A stretch of DNA of 64,000 nt from CAVWQV01 sp963757115 (lineage in GTDB: Bacteria; Pseudomonadota; Alphaproteobacteria; Acetobacterales; Acetobacteraceae): contig CAVWQV010000001.1 of assembly GCA_963757115.1 (NCBI GenBank), positions 1 through 64,000 of the forward strand, in the 5' to 3' direction. Positions 30,244 to 42,685 of the stretch are shown here, piece by piece. The translations under genes were made by a program, and so were the position numbers. The notes beneath the pieces are model-generated. The model ran no database searches and was not told the DNA's origin. It was given only the letters and a program-made list of their open reading frames with translations. The first letter of the stretch is position 1. Every line of letters starts with the position of its first letter.

Positions 30244-30301
30244 CCAGCTGACCGGCCCGGGCCCCGCCAGGCCGGTCTCCTCCCAAGCCGAGGACACGAC
30301 C

Positions 30302-30668
30302 ATGACGCACCTGAATCCAGGGGGCGGCGGCCTCGCCGCGCCCCCGCTCACACTCGGGCCGACCCACGCCCGCTGCCCGGCTCGAGCTTCAGCGCCTGCG
30401 CGAAGGCATCGCCGAGCGTCGCCGGCGATTGCTCGATCTCGAACTGGCGATGGTCGCCGCATGCGAAACCAAAGCCGCGCGTGGACGAGCGCCCGGGGTC
30501 CTGATGCACAACCGCGAAACCTGGGACCGCGCGACCTGGGACCGGTATCTCGCAGCCGCCGCCGCGGTAGAAGCCGAGTACAGGCCGCCGATGCGCCAGC
30601 TCTATCGCGAGATCGACCAGCTGGAACGAGTGCTGGCGCTCCCGATCGGCGGAGGACTTGCCGCATGA
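30302..30668 (+). CDS. Small coiled-coil protein, one frameshift
   Basis: From ATG 30302 the frame shifts (+1) near 30380 into LELQRLREGIAERRRRLLDL, AMVAACETKAARG, then HNRETWDRATWDRYL and MRQLYREIDQLERVLAL, a helical, probably coiled-coil protein of about 120 residues. The stop at 30666-30668 overlaps the next start as ATGA. It lies about 60 bp after the ParB gene in the same direction. No family recognised. Confidence 0.45.
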
Positions 30669-30930
30669 GCGACACTTCGACAAACAAGAGCGCGCCTTCT
30701 GAGAAGCTGCCGCCGCTCTGCTACATCCGCCAGCTCACGAGCGGCGAGACCGTCTTGATCCGGCGCGGCGTGGACGGCTGGGAGCCGGCAAACACGGCCT
30801 GCTCCCCCGCGTGCCTGAACGCGAAATTCGATCGCGTGCCGACGCCGGCGGAAATCCTCCCTGGCCGCTCGATGCCTATCTCGACCTGTGTGCCGCCGCA
30901 CCATGGCGCTGGTTCGCCAGTGCCGACTGA
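30665..30930 (+). CDS. Small hypothetical protein, one frameshift
   Basis: Starts MSDTSTNKSAPSEKLPPLCY, continues IRQLTSGETVLIRRGVDGWE, and after a -1 shift near 30852 ends WPLDAYLDLCAAAPWRWFAS at TGA 30928-30930. The beta-hairpin SGETVLIRRGVDGW resembles a small family of plasmid hypotheticals. Overlaps the preceding gene by four bases. This is the last plus-strand gene of the element cluster before the lower-GC minus-strand cargo. Confidence 0.4.
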
Positions 30931-31077
30931 CTGCGGACGTCGGTGTTCTCACAGCAATGACAGCTCCTGGCCGAGAGCCGACCGTCAGCCCTTGAGCCCT
31001 AAGCAGCGAAAAGCAGACGATCAGGCCAACGGCAATTTGGGCCGCTTCGAGATGCTCATCTTGTGATGAGGCCGGGG

Positions 31078-32164
31078 TCAGAGCCTCTGCGCCGCCTCGA
31101 TTGCCTCTTCGATCGACGATGGTTTCGCGGCGTGAACTTTGCGCCAGGACGTGCCCGACTTCACCATCTTCTCGATTGAGTAGCGTCCCTTGGCTTCGAC
31201 CACCCTGATCTTGGCGTGATGCCTGTGGAGGACGGGATGCGGCTCGAGGCGCCAGTCCGGCAAGGAGGCTCGAAGGTTGTTGACTTTCGCAATTAGCGCC
31301 GAAACGCTTTCGAAGCGTGCTGCCGAATCGATCTTGCAGCACTTGCGTATCAACGAAACGAGCTCGGGCGGGCACCAGGGTGGAAGACCGTTGAGATCGA
31401 GCAGCTTCCCCTTCACGATTCTCTGCTCGATTATCGAACTCGCATAGAGCTGATTATCGGGATGCGACAGTTCTAGGTATCTGGCCAACTCCTTGGGCTT
31501 GAGCCACGCCTGTTCGTCGTAGGGAAGCGATCCGCCTAAGAGTTGGTAGAGAATAATGCCCAGCTGGTAAACGTCGCCCTGCTCATAGGCGCGTCGGCGC
31601 ATGATCTCTTCCGGGGTGCGGTAAAGCAGAGAGTGCCCGCGACCGCGTCTCGGCGTAGCCATGTTCCCCCCTTTTTCACGACAGAGCCGAAATCTCCGAT
31701 CACAGAGTTTGCCACCCTTTTCGCAGAGTATGTTCGAAGGCTTAAGATCTCGATGAAGAAAGCCTTTCCCGTGTATGAAGCTGGCACCGCTGGCGATGTC
31801 CAGCAGCATGTCGACCGCGCGCCTGACACCTATGCCGCCCTTCTGGATGACATCGTCCAGGTCGCCCTCGTCGCAGAAAAGCGCGATGAAGTAGGCGTCG
31901 TCCTTGTCAATTGCTGCGGCGTCGTCTACCTTCAAAACGTGCAATGATGCTAGTTCCGACAGGAGTTCCGGTTCGGCTGCATGCGCACCATCTCCCCAAT
32001 AATAGAACTTAACTACGACTTTTCGGTTGAGTAGGCGATTGTGACCGACGAGGACGTATCCGTTGCCGCCCTTGTCATTGATGCTCTCGAACGCGATCTT
32101 CTTCGCGAGCTCTTTGGCGGCCCGGGCGATGTTTTCGGGTAAAGTCGAGAAAGTCGACCGGCAC
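31078..32164 (-). pseudogene. Serine/threonine protein kinase, frameshifted
   Basis: The catalytic loop HRDLKPSNIL and the later RAYEQGDVYQLGIILYQLLG are those of eukaryotic-like kinases. Between them the activation segment is shifted +1 and back -1; the alternative frame restores GDFGSVVKKGGTWL, then AGTLCFTAP before EEI (DFG and APE). N-terminal to this, NGYVLVGHNRLLNRKVVVKF supplies the glycine-rich loop and catalytic Lys, with one more shift near 32120. Corrected length is about 360 residues. GTG 32164 lies ten bases after the DUF3010 stop, so the two are co-transcribed. The pattern of shifts keeps every key residue, which argues for sequencing error. It may phosphorylate partners in a defence-type response. 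Confidence 0.6.
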
Positions 32165-32173
32165 TTCGTCGAC

Positions 32174-32590
32174 CTACGCCTTCCACAGATGCCAAGCGCC
32201 CGCCCGATAGGCGTCTGTTTGATAGGCCACCACGCTAGTCGGGACGCCGCCCGAGATTGCTCTTCGCGAACTTTGCAAGCGTCGGCGGGCTGATGAACAC
32301 CACAGGTGTCCCGGAGAGCTGAAACAGTGTCTCAATCTTGAAAGTGATCCCCCCGCCCGCACGCGGGCCGGTGGCCTGTCGGCTCTTGATCACGAAGGAA
32401 TCTACCTTATTCTGCAGAGCGAACGCCTCAATGGCGGATTTCATGGTCCAAAGGGATTTCGTGTCCCGGTCATCAAGCAGCGTCAGCTTTTTCGTGACAC
32501 ACTTGATGTGGAAGTTCTCCTCGTAGGCGAGCCCTGCACAAGCGCCAGTATGGCCTCCTTCCCCTTTATCTCGACACCGCAAGCCATCAT
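32174..32590 (-). CDS. DUF3010 family protein, two frameshifts
   Basis: Starts MACGVEIKGKEAILALVQG. After one shift it continues FHIKCVTKKLTLLDD, ALQNKVDSFVIKSRQATG, GGITFKIETLFQL, and after a second shift VVAYQTDAYRAGAWHLWKA. This is the order of DUF3010 (CGVEIKG opening, IKKR...GPITFK centre; RNase-H/RuvC-like fold predicted for such strands). Corrected length is about 138 residues, normal for the family. It is placed between the HEPN/Toprim and kinase genes on the same strand. Function of the family is not known to me. Confidence 0.6.
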
Positions 32591-32819
32591 ATGAACATTC
32601 CCTACTAAAATGGAAATTGAGGGGTACACTTTTGGGGGGCGAATTGCCCGGGTGGGTTCTGGATCGGTCAACGGAACGGTTCCCGCTTTTGGCAAGAGCG
32701 CCCCGAACTAACGTTGCTGCGGAGCCTCACAGCCGTGCACCGCAGTCGAATGTCGCCAGAATTGTTTTCTTAATCGGCCGTAGCCTGGACCGCCGCCTCC
32801 CTGAGTATCGCCCTTAAAA

Positions 32820-34061
32820 CTAATTGTAGTTTGGATGTGCTTGATACTCGTTCTCTCGCAGTGACTCACTCGTCAGTGCCAGAAAGCGACACACGTAGCT
32901 CCCTTTATGCTCAAGCGCACCCTGCCAGTCGTCCACCTCTTTTTTGTAATTGCTCCAGATCACTTGAGCACGAGGCCGGCCTAATAAGTTTAGGTCCAGG
33001 TAGCACTCAATGGCTGCCGCGCGACCGTTTATGTCACACAGATTGACACCTTCAGGCCCACGGGCTGGAAACTGCTGAAACGCCTCAGCGTCCGGGAAAA
33101 TCATCGTGCGCATGTTCCCGGGCATGCCGAGGCTCTTCCTGGAGGCGTCGGTAGGCGTCTACCCCTTCGGCATCGTTGTCGAGCACGAATATGACCGGGT
33201 TCAGCACGTCGATGCGAACGAGGCCCTCGGCAAATCTCACCAGGTTGCCCGTGCCCCAAAATGGATGACTCTCATCCACATCTATGAAACGAAAGAAATC
33301 TGCAACATCCGGCTGCAGCAGATCAAGTGCGTGCTTGAGGATGCGGGCGTCCGATGTTCCTTCGGTGGCGACGAGCAAGCGAGCTTTTCGCGGCACTCCC
33401 GGCTGGAACGATTGCATGTTCGCCCATCCAGCGTGCACGACTGGCCCGAACTGCCAAACTACTTCAGCATCAGCATTGGCTTTGCTTAGGCCAAGAACCT
33501 GAAGCATCGAATAGACGCTGAGGACACAGACCCTCTCTGCGAAGTAACTTCGCTCTGACCAATACAAATTCGGACCATGCACCTGGGGTATCCGACTGAT
33601 CTCTTCAGCGTCGTCAGCAAAACGGCCTTGGGCTAGTTGATCTCGGTTCTCACTTCCATGTTCGACATAGGCAGAATTCAGACTGGATAAGGGTTGTCGG
33701 CAGGCGAACTCGCAGAACTCGTCGAACGTCATGGGATGTTCCGGTCCTCCGGCATCGCCAAGGACCTCGCGCGTCTCGAGGGCCTCGTAAAGCAACTCTC
33801 CATATTCTGCTCGGGCCGCTTCTAGCGTGGAGCCGAACAGATTGAGCCGTGGCAGAACCCGCGCGAGTGGCCGGACGAACGCAGCCTCTGCAGCAGCAAG
33901 ATCCTCCTCGGGATGTTCTCCGTAGTATTCATAGGCGATTTGGTCGGACCGACGCCGGCTCCGATCTGCCTCTTGAAACAAGATTCATGGTCGATACCCT
34001 TGCTATTTTTTGAGTAGCTGAGCGACACTCCACAAACAGTCAATTCTATGATAGTTCCCAA
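32820..34061 (-). CDS. HEPN/Toprim-associated protein, two frameshifts
   Basis: The N-terminus (GTIIELTVCGVSLSYSKN from TTG 34061, then YEYYGEHPEEDLAAAEAAFV and LPRLNLFGSTLEAARAEYGE) matches the HEPN/Toprim N-terminal domain. The C-terminal half is a Toprim domain: ARLLVATEGTSDARIL (catalytic Glu), VDESHPFWGTGNL, and VIFVLDNDAEGVDAYRRL (DxD), followed by LCDINGRAAAIECYLDL. Corrected length is about 414 residues. Shifts lie near 33980 and 33105. Such HEPN-Toprim proteins are defence-associated, with HEPN domains acting often as RNases and Toprim domains as DNases or regulators. TTG 34061 is preceded by GGAGA. Confidence 0.65.
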
Positions 34062-34363
34062 ATTCTCCGCTCCGAAGATGTATCTGCTTTTCGCCCGCTT
34101 TTAGTCCGACGCTCTAGCTAGGCCAGTTTGATAGGTCAAACCCGGACAGTTAGACTAACAAGTTATTCTGGCGAAGAATGCTCCAGGGCCGGCCCGTGAG
34201 ATCACGCAAGCGTGCTAGACCAACTCGCGCCTTATCGTAGGAGACGTTCCGTGCCTCTCGAGCGGTGCAGCACCGTGGCTGGTGGGAGGCATACATTCAG
34301 CGAACGACCGTTATCAAGAGCGGGAACCGTCGCGCACGTCCGACTTGGGCGCAGGGTCGGCGA
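34062..34363. other. AT-richer intergenic region between HEPN/Toprim and integrase genes
   Basis: No gene seen. It holds a promoter candidate for the HEPN/Toprim gene (separate entry) and a perfect palindrome GTTAGACTAAC near 34151. The composition is less GC-rich than the flanks, consistent with an inserted module. Confidence 0.4.
34111..34139 (-). promoter_or_regulatory. Candidate promoter of the HEPN/Toprim operon
   Basis: On the minus strand TTGACC (34139-34134) and TAGAGC (34116-34111) are separated by exactly 17 bases, about 50 bases upstream of the TTG start. The -35 box is good and the -10 box moderate. Confidence 0.35.
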
Positions 34364-34400
34364 TTGAGCCGGCTTCACTCCCAAGGTTAAGCCGGCTCAA
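34364..34400. repeat. Perfect 12-bp inverted repeat at the 3' end of the integrase gene
   Basis: TTGAGCCGGCTT (34364-34375) and AAGCCGGCTCAA (34389-34400) are exact complements around a 13-base loop, starting four bases beyond the integrase stop. There is no T-tract on either side, so a strong intrinsic terminator is not certain. A recombinase binding/attachment site is the other reading. Confidence 0.6.
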
Positions 34401-34403
34401 CTT

Positions 34404-35039
34404 CTACACGTCTGTGCTTTCCGCCAGGTGGAGCGCGTCTTCGACGTCGACGCCGAGATAACGGACCGTGCTCTCGATCTTGGTGTGGCCGAGCAGGATC
34501 TGGACCGCCCGCAGATTGCCGGTTGCTTTGTAGATGATCGACGCCTTCGTCCGCCGCAGCGAGTGCGTGCCGTAATCCTCCTGACGCAGTCCGATCCCGG
34601 TGACCCACTCGTCGACCAACCGAGCATATTGCCTCGTGCTCAGGTGAGTGGTGTGATCAATCCGGCTCGGGAAAGCGTAGTCGTCGAGCGTGCCGCCGCG
34701 CTGTTCAAGCCAAGCCAGGATGCTCGTCCGCGCCGCCTCGAGCAGCTCAAACTGCACAGGCCGCCGTGTTTTCTGCTGCACCACGATCGCCCTTGTCCGG
34801 ATCCGGCCACCACTGACGATGTCAGCGATCACGAACCTTAACCACGTCGCACCCGCGCAGCTTGCTGTCGATGGCGAGGTCGAACATGCGCCCGATCGCG
34901 AAGCCGGCGCTCGTGATCGAGCCAGAAGCGGATGGCCCAGACCTGTTGAGGCTTCAGGGCTCGTTTCGCACCTACGCTTCCGTCCGGCGTTCCATGCCCG
35001 CCGCTCGCAAGCCGCCGGATCATGTTCTGAATGTCCCAT
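34404..35039 (-). CDS. Tyrosine recombinase/integrase, frameshifted
   Basis: The catalytic C-terminal domain reads GTHSLRRTKASIIYKATGNL, then VQILLGHTKIESTVRYLGVD: His-x-Leu-Arg, Gly-His and the active-site Tyr. Upstream pieces FPSRIDHTTHLSTRQYARLV, IVVQQKTRRPVQFEL and, in another frame, ALKPQQVWAIRFWLD belong to a short (about 210 residues) integrase family common in alphaproteobacteria that lacks the arm-binding domain. At least two shifts fall between 34830 and 34990. Start ATG 35039 has GGAGAT five bases upstream. It may excise or integrate the mobile block or only the defence cargo. Confidence 0.7.
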   Translation of the reverse strand: MGHSEHDPAACERRAWNAGRKRRCETSPEASTGLGHPLLARSRAPASRSGACSTSPSTASCAGATWLRFVIADIVSGGRIRTRAIVVQQKTRRPVQFELLEAARTSILAWLEQRGGTLDDYAFPSRIDHTTHLSTRQYARLVDEWVTGIGLRQEDYGTHSLRRTKASIIYKATGNLRAVQILLGHTKIESTVRYLGVDVEDALHLAESTDV

Positions 35040-35231
35040 CGTGATCTCCCTCATGGCCGATGTGGCCGGGAAAAGACTGCTCCCGAGCACGGCCAGGAGC
35101 GGGCCGATACCGGGCTGGCAGGTTTTAGGTGAGGAGGCGAATAGCGGAGTATCAGTCAGCTCGCCGACGTTCGGCGTGAGCGTCGGCGGATGGCGCTGGA
35201 AATAAGCTACGCGGTCACCTATTGTCCGGAC

Positions 35232-35426
35232 ATGACAGAGAGTTCGGTCACCCCCCCGCCTCCCGCGGACTGGCGAGAAAGCCTGGTCCGGAGCAAGGCT
35301 CAGATCGCTGCGGGCGAAAGTGTTCCATTGCTGCCTATCCTTGACCGTCTACGAGCCTCGGCGGAGCGCCTGGAGGCTGAAAAGGGTGTGACGGCGGACG
35401 GCGGGAAGGTGACTGCCAGTCGTTGA
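35232..35426 (+). CDS. Small antitoxin-like protein
   Basis: Sixty-four residues (WRESLVRSKAQIAAGESVPL, then ILDRLRASAERLEAEKG). The amphipathic helices and position directly before a ParE-like frame suggest an antitoxin. Its stop overlaps the downstream start by four bases (TTGA), the typical arrangement of such pairs. No DNA-binding motif is recognised. Confidence 0.5.
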   Translation: MTESSVTPPPPADWRESLVRSKAQIAAGESVPLLPILDRLRASAERLEAEKGVTADGGKVTASR

Positions 35427-35704
35427 TCGCGCTGACGCCGGAAGCGAGCGCGCAAGTCGACGCACTCGAACAGCTTCTACATTGATAAGCAACGCCCGCA
35501 GGCCTTGCGGAATCTCGGGCACGCCTTGGCCGAGGCGAGCCTGATCATCAACGAATGCGCCCGAACGCGGGATCGCGGCGCCACGGCCGTATCCAGCGCT
35601 ATCCGAGCATGGGTTTTCTTGGCTGAAGCGGGGCCGCTATTCGATACGCCTATGATCCGAACATCCCGATCATCGCGGGCGTGTTTTTCGAGACTGACGA
35701 TTAA
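35423..35704 (+). pseudogene. ParE/RelE-type toxin, frameshifted
   Basis: Starts LIALTPEASAQVDALEQLLH from TTG 35423. In shifted frames it continues DKQRPQALRNLGHALAEASL, RYPSMG, WLKRGRYSI and YDPNIPIIAGVFFETDD to TAA 35702. The final beta strands (RGRYSI...IIAGVFFE) and N-terminal helices are those of ParE toxins (about 94 residues). At least three shifts are required. ParE toxins inhibit gyrase; this copy could be inactive if the shifts are real. Confidence 0.5.
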
Positions 35705-36169
35705 TTCCAAACCGCCTGCCCTGAACTAGAGCAGCGCGATCGAGCCGTTTTTTGGCCGAGAGCGGGATGGCAGCTTTGGAGCAGAGGGCAGGGGAAAAGC
35801 GGACGTCCATGCCGCGGATACTGCTCTCGACCGAAGTGGAACCGTGCAAGCGGAACGGAACATCTTCGGGCCCAGGACGGTTGTAGCACCTGGCCAGGCG
35901 CAGGGTCACCGGGTCGACCTCAAATCAGATTGAGATGTCAGAGGCCGTCACGTGGCAGCGACGCTTCTCTGTCGCCCTGCTACCGGTATGACGGGCATGC
36001 CGAGAATGCACGCCACGGTGGAGGTCAAGAGGAACCAGCTCCAGCTTGAGCAGCACGGGCAACTCAGCTACCGCATCAAGGGCAACGTGCTTCGCTCCGG
36101 TAGCTGCGCCATGCCTTGGGACCGCCGCAAGCAGGAGCCAACTCAAGCTAACACGAGGGAGTTTCGTCA
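35705..36169. other. Intergenic stretch before the isocitrate dehydrogenase gene
   Basis: About 465 bases. A minus-strand open frame (35670-35909, CYNRPGPEDVPFRLHGSTSV) is conceivable but unsupported. A purine-rich GAGGGAG just before 36170 is the ribosome site of the next gene. Otherwise nothing recognised. Confidence 0.35.
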
Positions 36170-38463
<2,294 letters not shown>

Positions 38464-39095
38464 GCAAGCGTCAGTGCGACGAGACAGCAGACTCCATCAC
38501 CGTTACTGGGGATCGTGGACATGACATCTCATAGTGTGGGGAGCTGCCGGTGGACTACGCCGGTGGCTGGCCCACTCCCCCACGGGCCGGCTAGCTGGGA
38601 GCAGGTTTCCTGACAGCGTGCGTTCCACAACACGTCTCCTCGGCCGCGGGATGGCGGCCGCAGGAGATATGGGAGCTGGTGAACATGGCCACTGGCCGAG
38701 AGAGTGGCCTGACCGCTTCCGGGGCGAGCGACGTGTAGAGGCGGATGTTCACATGCGACCCTGTCGTGGCAGGTACCGACCGAGGCTGGCCGAGAGCGGA
38801 CCGGCGCTTTCGAGGCACGATACAACAAAGCGGACACCAGTCGCGATGTGCTTCCGGGAGCTCTCGACCCATCGTGGTCATAAGGCTCGCGGTCGGGCGT
38901 CGCAGCGGTCATTTGGAGCGTCGGGATGCCGATCCGCGCGAGTTCCCGATCTTCGGCATCGGGGCGCGCTCTTGCTGTCAGCCTACGTCAAGCGATACTT
39001 GATACGGGGCAAGACCCGACCACAGAGGCGCGGAGGCGATCTGCGCTACTCGTGCAGCTCCTGCGCCAGCGTCAGTAAAAAGAGGAAGAAACGCC
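38464..39095. other. Intergenic stretch, no gene recognised
   Basis: About 630 bases between the IDH gene and the SIR2 gene. Open frames on both strands are short and unlike proteins. GC-rich complementary segments near 38534-38600 (GTGGGGAG / CTCCCCCAC types) may fold into the IDH terminator or a small RNA, but I cannot name it. Confidence 0.35.
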
Positions 39096-42000
39096 GTGGC
39101 TGCCAGTCCGAAGAAGGGCACGCAACAGGAACATCGAAGTTCCCTTCCTGTTGCAGGAGGCGGTGCGTAACGGGCGCGCCATCCTTTTTCTCGGCGCCGG
39201 AGCCTCAAAGGAATGCAGGAACGCGGCGGGGAAGAGTCCTCCTAACAGCGATCAGTTGCGGGATCATCCTGGCGCAAAAATTCTTCGGTAAGCCGATGGG
39301 CAACCGGCCGCTCATGACGGTCGCCGAAATGGCGATCGAGACCGGTGCCGGCAAGAACCTGGTGTTTGAAGCGGTTGCCCAGCGCATTCGACGGGTTCGA
39401 GCCGTCAGCGGCGCACCGGCTTGTGTGCGAATTCAATTGGCGTGCAATCGCCACCACCAATTACGACCTCTATCTGGAGACGGCCTACAACGGATCGAAG
39501 AAGCGCCGGCAGTCGCTGCTGCCGTTCGTCAAGGATGACGAGCCGATCGACACCCGGAAAGGCACGGTCACGCATCCACTTGAATATCTCAAGCTGCATG
39601 GGTGCCTCGATCACCGGCTGGACAAGAGACATTCCGCTCGTCCTGTCATGGGAGCAGTACGACGAGTATGACACCCACAGAAAGCATCTCTTTGCGCGGC
39701 TGACGCAGCTTTCGCATGAATGCCCGCTGATCTTTGTCGGATACGGCTTGGCGGATCCTCATATTCGTAACCTGGTCTACAGGCTGGAGAAGAACGCGCG
39801 TCCGCGCTGGTACATCGTCGATCCTTCAGCGGAAGAAGAGGACGTCAAGCTGTGGGGCGGTAAAAACTTTGACGTCTTCCCGTGCGGTTTCGGCGAGTTC
39901 ATGACAGCGCTGGATGCGGCAGTTCCCGAGTTGCTTCGGTTTCTGACGCCGTCCGCCGCGACGGTGAACTTTCCGCTGCGCACGTTTTATCGATCGCAGG
40001 CGGCGCAGGAGTTGGATGCGCTGCGGGCGTATTTCGCCAAGGACGTGACGCTCATCCATGCATCGATGGCATTCGCAGAGCAGGCCGCGGAGCGGTTTTA
40101 CTCGGGCTATGACACCGGCTGGGGCGGTATCGTCAACAACTTCGATGCGAGGCGAAAGGTCACGGACGATCTGCTGTTCCAGGCTCTGCTGGTGAACGAT
40201 AATCCCACGGAGCCGGTGTTCCTGCTGCTGCGGGGACCTGCAGGAGCGGGGAAGACAATAGCCCTCAAACGGGCGGCCTTTGATGCCGCGACGGCCAGTA
40301 AGGCGCTGGTGTTATGGCTTGAAGAGACGGGCGCGCTGCGCCCGGACATGTTCCTTGAGATCCACGATCTAGTGCGGGTTCCGATACTGCTGTTCGTCGA
40401 CCAGGTGGCGCTTCAGGTGGACAAGCTTGTCCCTTTTCTGCGCGTCATGAAGGCACGGAAGATCCCGCTTATCCTGATCGGTGCCGAGCGCGAGGCGGAC
40501 TGGACCACGTATTGCGAGAAGCTTGAAGAGCAGCAGCTGCCACACTTCTTCCGCGTGGGTATGCTCTCGGCAAAAGAAGTGGAGGATCTGCTTGACCGGC
40601 TGGAGCGGCATAAGTGCCTCGGCCAGCTGGAGGGGAGAGGGAGGCCGCAGCAGGTAGCAGCGTTTATGAATGAGGAACGCGCCGATCGGCAGTTGCTGGT
40701 CGCACTGCACGAGCTCACGCGCGGCTATCCGTTCGAGAAGATTGTACTCGGCGAGTATGAGCGGGTGCCCGAGAAGGCGCGCCGTCTCTATCTCGACATC
40801 GCCACCATGCATCAGTTTGCGGTAGCTGTGCGCGCCGGCACGATCTCGCGGGTGTCGGGCATCCGGTTCGTGGATTATCAGCGCGAATTCCTCGCTCCGC
40901 TCAAGGACATGGTCTCCGTCGTCGAGGACAAGTACGGGGATTACGAATACCGCACCCGCCATCCGAGTATCGCGGCGATGATTTTCCAGCAGGTCTGCAC
41001 CGACGATGGAGCAAAGGCCCTGCAATACATTCGGATGATTGAGGGGTTCGACATCGGTTTTTCCTCCGATCGCCGTACGCTCGAGGGCCTGTGCAAAGGC
41101 AGGAAGCTTGCGCGCCAGTTCACCGACCCGGAAGGGCCCAGGGACATTTTCGCGGCAGCAACGGCACTAGCGCCTGGCAAGGCTTACCTGCTTCAGCAGT
41201 GGGCAATCTTCGAATCGTCGCACTGGCGCGGCGATATGGCGGACGCGGAGCGACTAGCTGCCGAGGCCTCGATGCTGGAGCCGGGGACCTCATCGTTTAT
41301 CCACACCCAGGCGGAAGTGGCGCGTAAACGCGCGAACGACGAACCCTCCCAGCTGCGCAGGGAGCAGTTGCGCCGTCAGGCGCGGCAGTTCCTCGAGGAT
41401 ATGCCGAAGCAGAACCGATTTAGCGCTTCCTCGCGCTGCAAGCTGATGGTGGATGAGATTGCCGACCTCAGCGAGACCTTGAGCGAGGGCGAGCGGCCGA
41501 CGGATGACCGGTTCTTCGCCGACAAGCTGCAGGATACGGAGAGGGCGCTCTCGCGCGCGCAACAGCAGTACCCGGACGACGCGGAGATGGCGGAGACAGA
41601 GGCGCGGCTATGGAGCATCATGAAGGACAAGACGCGGGCGCTCCGAGCTTTGGAGAGGGCATGGAAGAAGATGCCCCGTGGGTCCGGCACGGCAATGCGC
41701 ATTGCCAAGATCCACGCAAGCGCCGGGCGGGTTGAAGAGGAGCGGACGATCCTCGAGGAAGCTCTGAAGCGCGACTCTGAGGATAAGCAGGCGCATTTCG
41801 CTATGGCGATGTTCCTCATTTCGAAGCCGGACGGGGAATGGGACAAACCCGCGATACTCCGCCATCTGGGTTCGAGCTTCAGCGTGAACGACTCGGCGTT
41901 CGAGGAGCGCTACGTGATGGGTCAGTTCCTGTTCGCCACGGGCGACATCGACCGCGCGAAAGAGCATGTTCTCGGAGATCGATCGGCGCGCACCGAGGGA

Positions 42001-42322
42001 GTTCCGCCGCATTCCCCCGAAGCAGGATAACCCGATCACCGAAAGGCTCGGAGTCTACAGTGGGACGGTGCAGTCCGTGAACGTAGGATACTTCTTCCTG
42101 CGCAGCGGTGCGTATACCGACAACATCTTCGCGCACCGCTCGGCCTTTGAAGAGGTCGAGGCGGATGACATCGAGTTCGGCAATCAGGTGTTCTTTCGTA
42201 TGCGGTTCAACCGGCGCGGTCCGGTTGCCGTGTCGGTCCATCGCAAGGAGTTGGGTTGGGCACGGACCGTGGCGGAGATGACGGACGAAACCGTCGCGGA
42301 AGAACAGGCCGAGGCGGCCTGA
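39096..42322 (+). pseudogene. SIR2-STAND-TPR protein with C-terminal cold-shock-like domain, frameshifted
   Basis: Begins at GTG 39096 (GAGGAAG upstream). SIR2 domain, residues about 15-270: AILFLGAGASKE (Rossmann), FNWRAIATTNYDLYLE (catalytic Asn), YLKLHGCLD (catalytic His), PLIFVGYGLADPHIRNLV. STAND-type NTPase from about 370: LLLRGPAGAGKT (Walker A), PILLFVDQVALQ (Walker B). Helical TPR-like repeats, about 640-950. A C-terminal beta-barrel, about 980-1055 (GVYSGTVQSVNVGYFFLRSG, IFAHRSAF, GNQVFFRMRF, RGPVAVSVH), resembles a cold-shock domain. Shifts cluster in the first 550 bases (near 39130, 39262, 39390, 39630) and at 41970; the 2.3 kb between is intact. SIR2-STAND proteins deplete NAD+ on phage sensing; that role is inferred here. 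Confidence 0.65.
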
Positions 42323-42648
42323 ACGGGGTAGGGACCGCTTTTCGTCGTGGCGCACCCGCGCAGAACTTGGCGCATAGTGCTTCCTTCGACTTGCGCAATA
42401 AGAATGCACCATCAAAATCCGAGTCGCCGGACAGGCCGGATGTCCGCTTCGGTCTATGACGACCCGAAAGCGGTCAGACTGCTGTCCACCGTTACCGGAT
42501 CATCAGGAGCGGGGCGCAGGCGTCCGCGCGACTATCATTTGCCTGGTGACGCGAAAGTTCGGTTCCGGGCGGACTTGAGCGCGCGGTCCTGGATCGCCGC
42601 GCCTCGCTCGCGATGACGCCGGGATGAAACGACCCGCAGGGATTTCGC
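42323..42648. other. Intergenic stretch after the SIR2 gene
   Basis: About 325 bases, no gene, RNA or terminator recognised. Confidence 0.35.
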
Positions 42649-42677
42649 TTGACAGTTAGAAATGCTAACGGCATTCT
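42649..42677 (+). promoter_or_regulatory. Sigma-70-like promoter with embedded palindromic operator
   Basis: TTGACA (42649-42654) and CATTCT (42672-42677) are 17 bases apart. The spacer begins with GTTAG-AAATG-CTAAC (42655-42669), a perfect 5-bp inverted repeat suited to a dimeric repressor. The likely transcription start (about 42684) is beside ATG 42686, so the message may be leaderless. Confidence 0.45.
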
Positions 42678-42685
42678 CCGCATCG

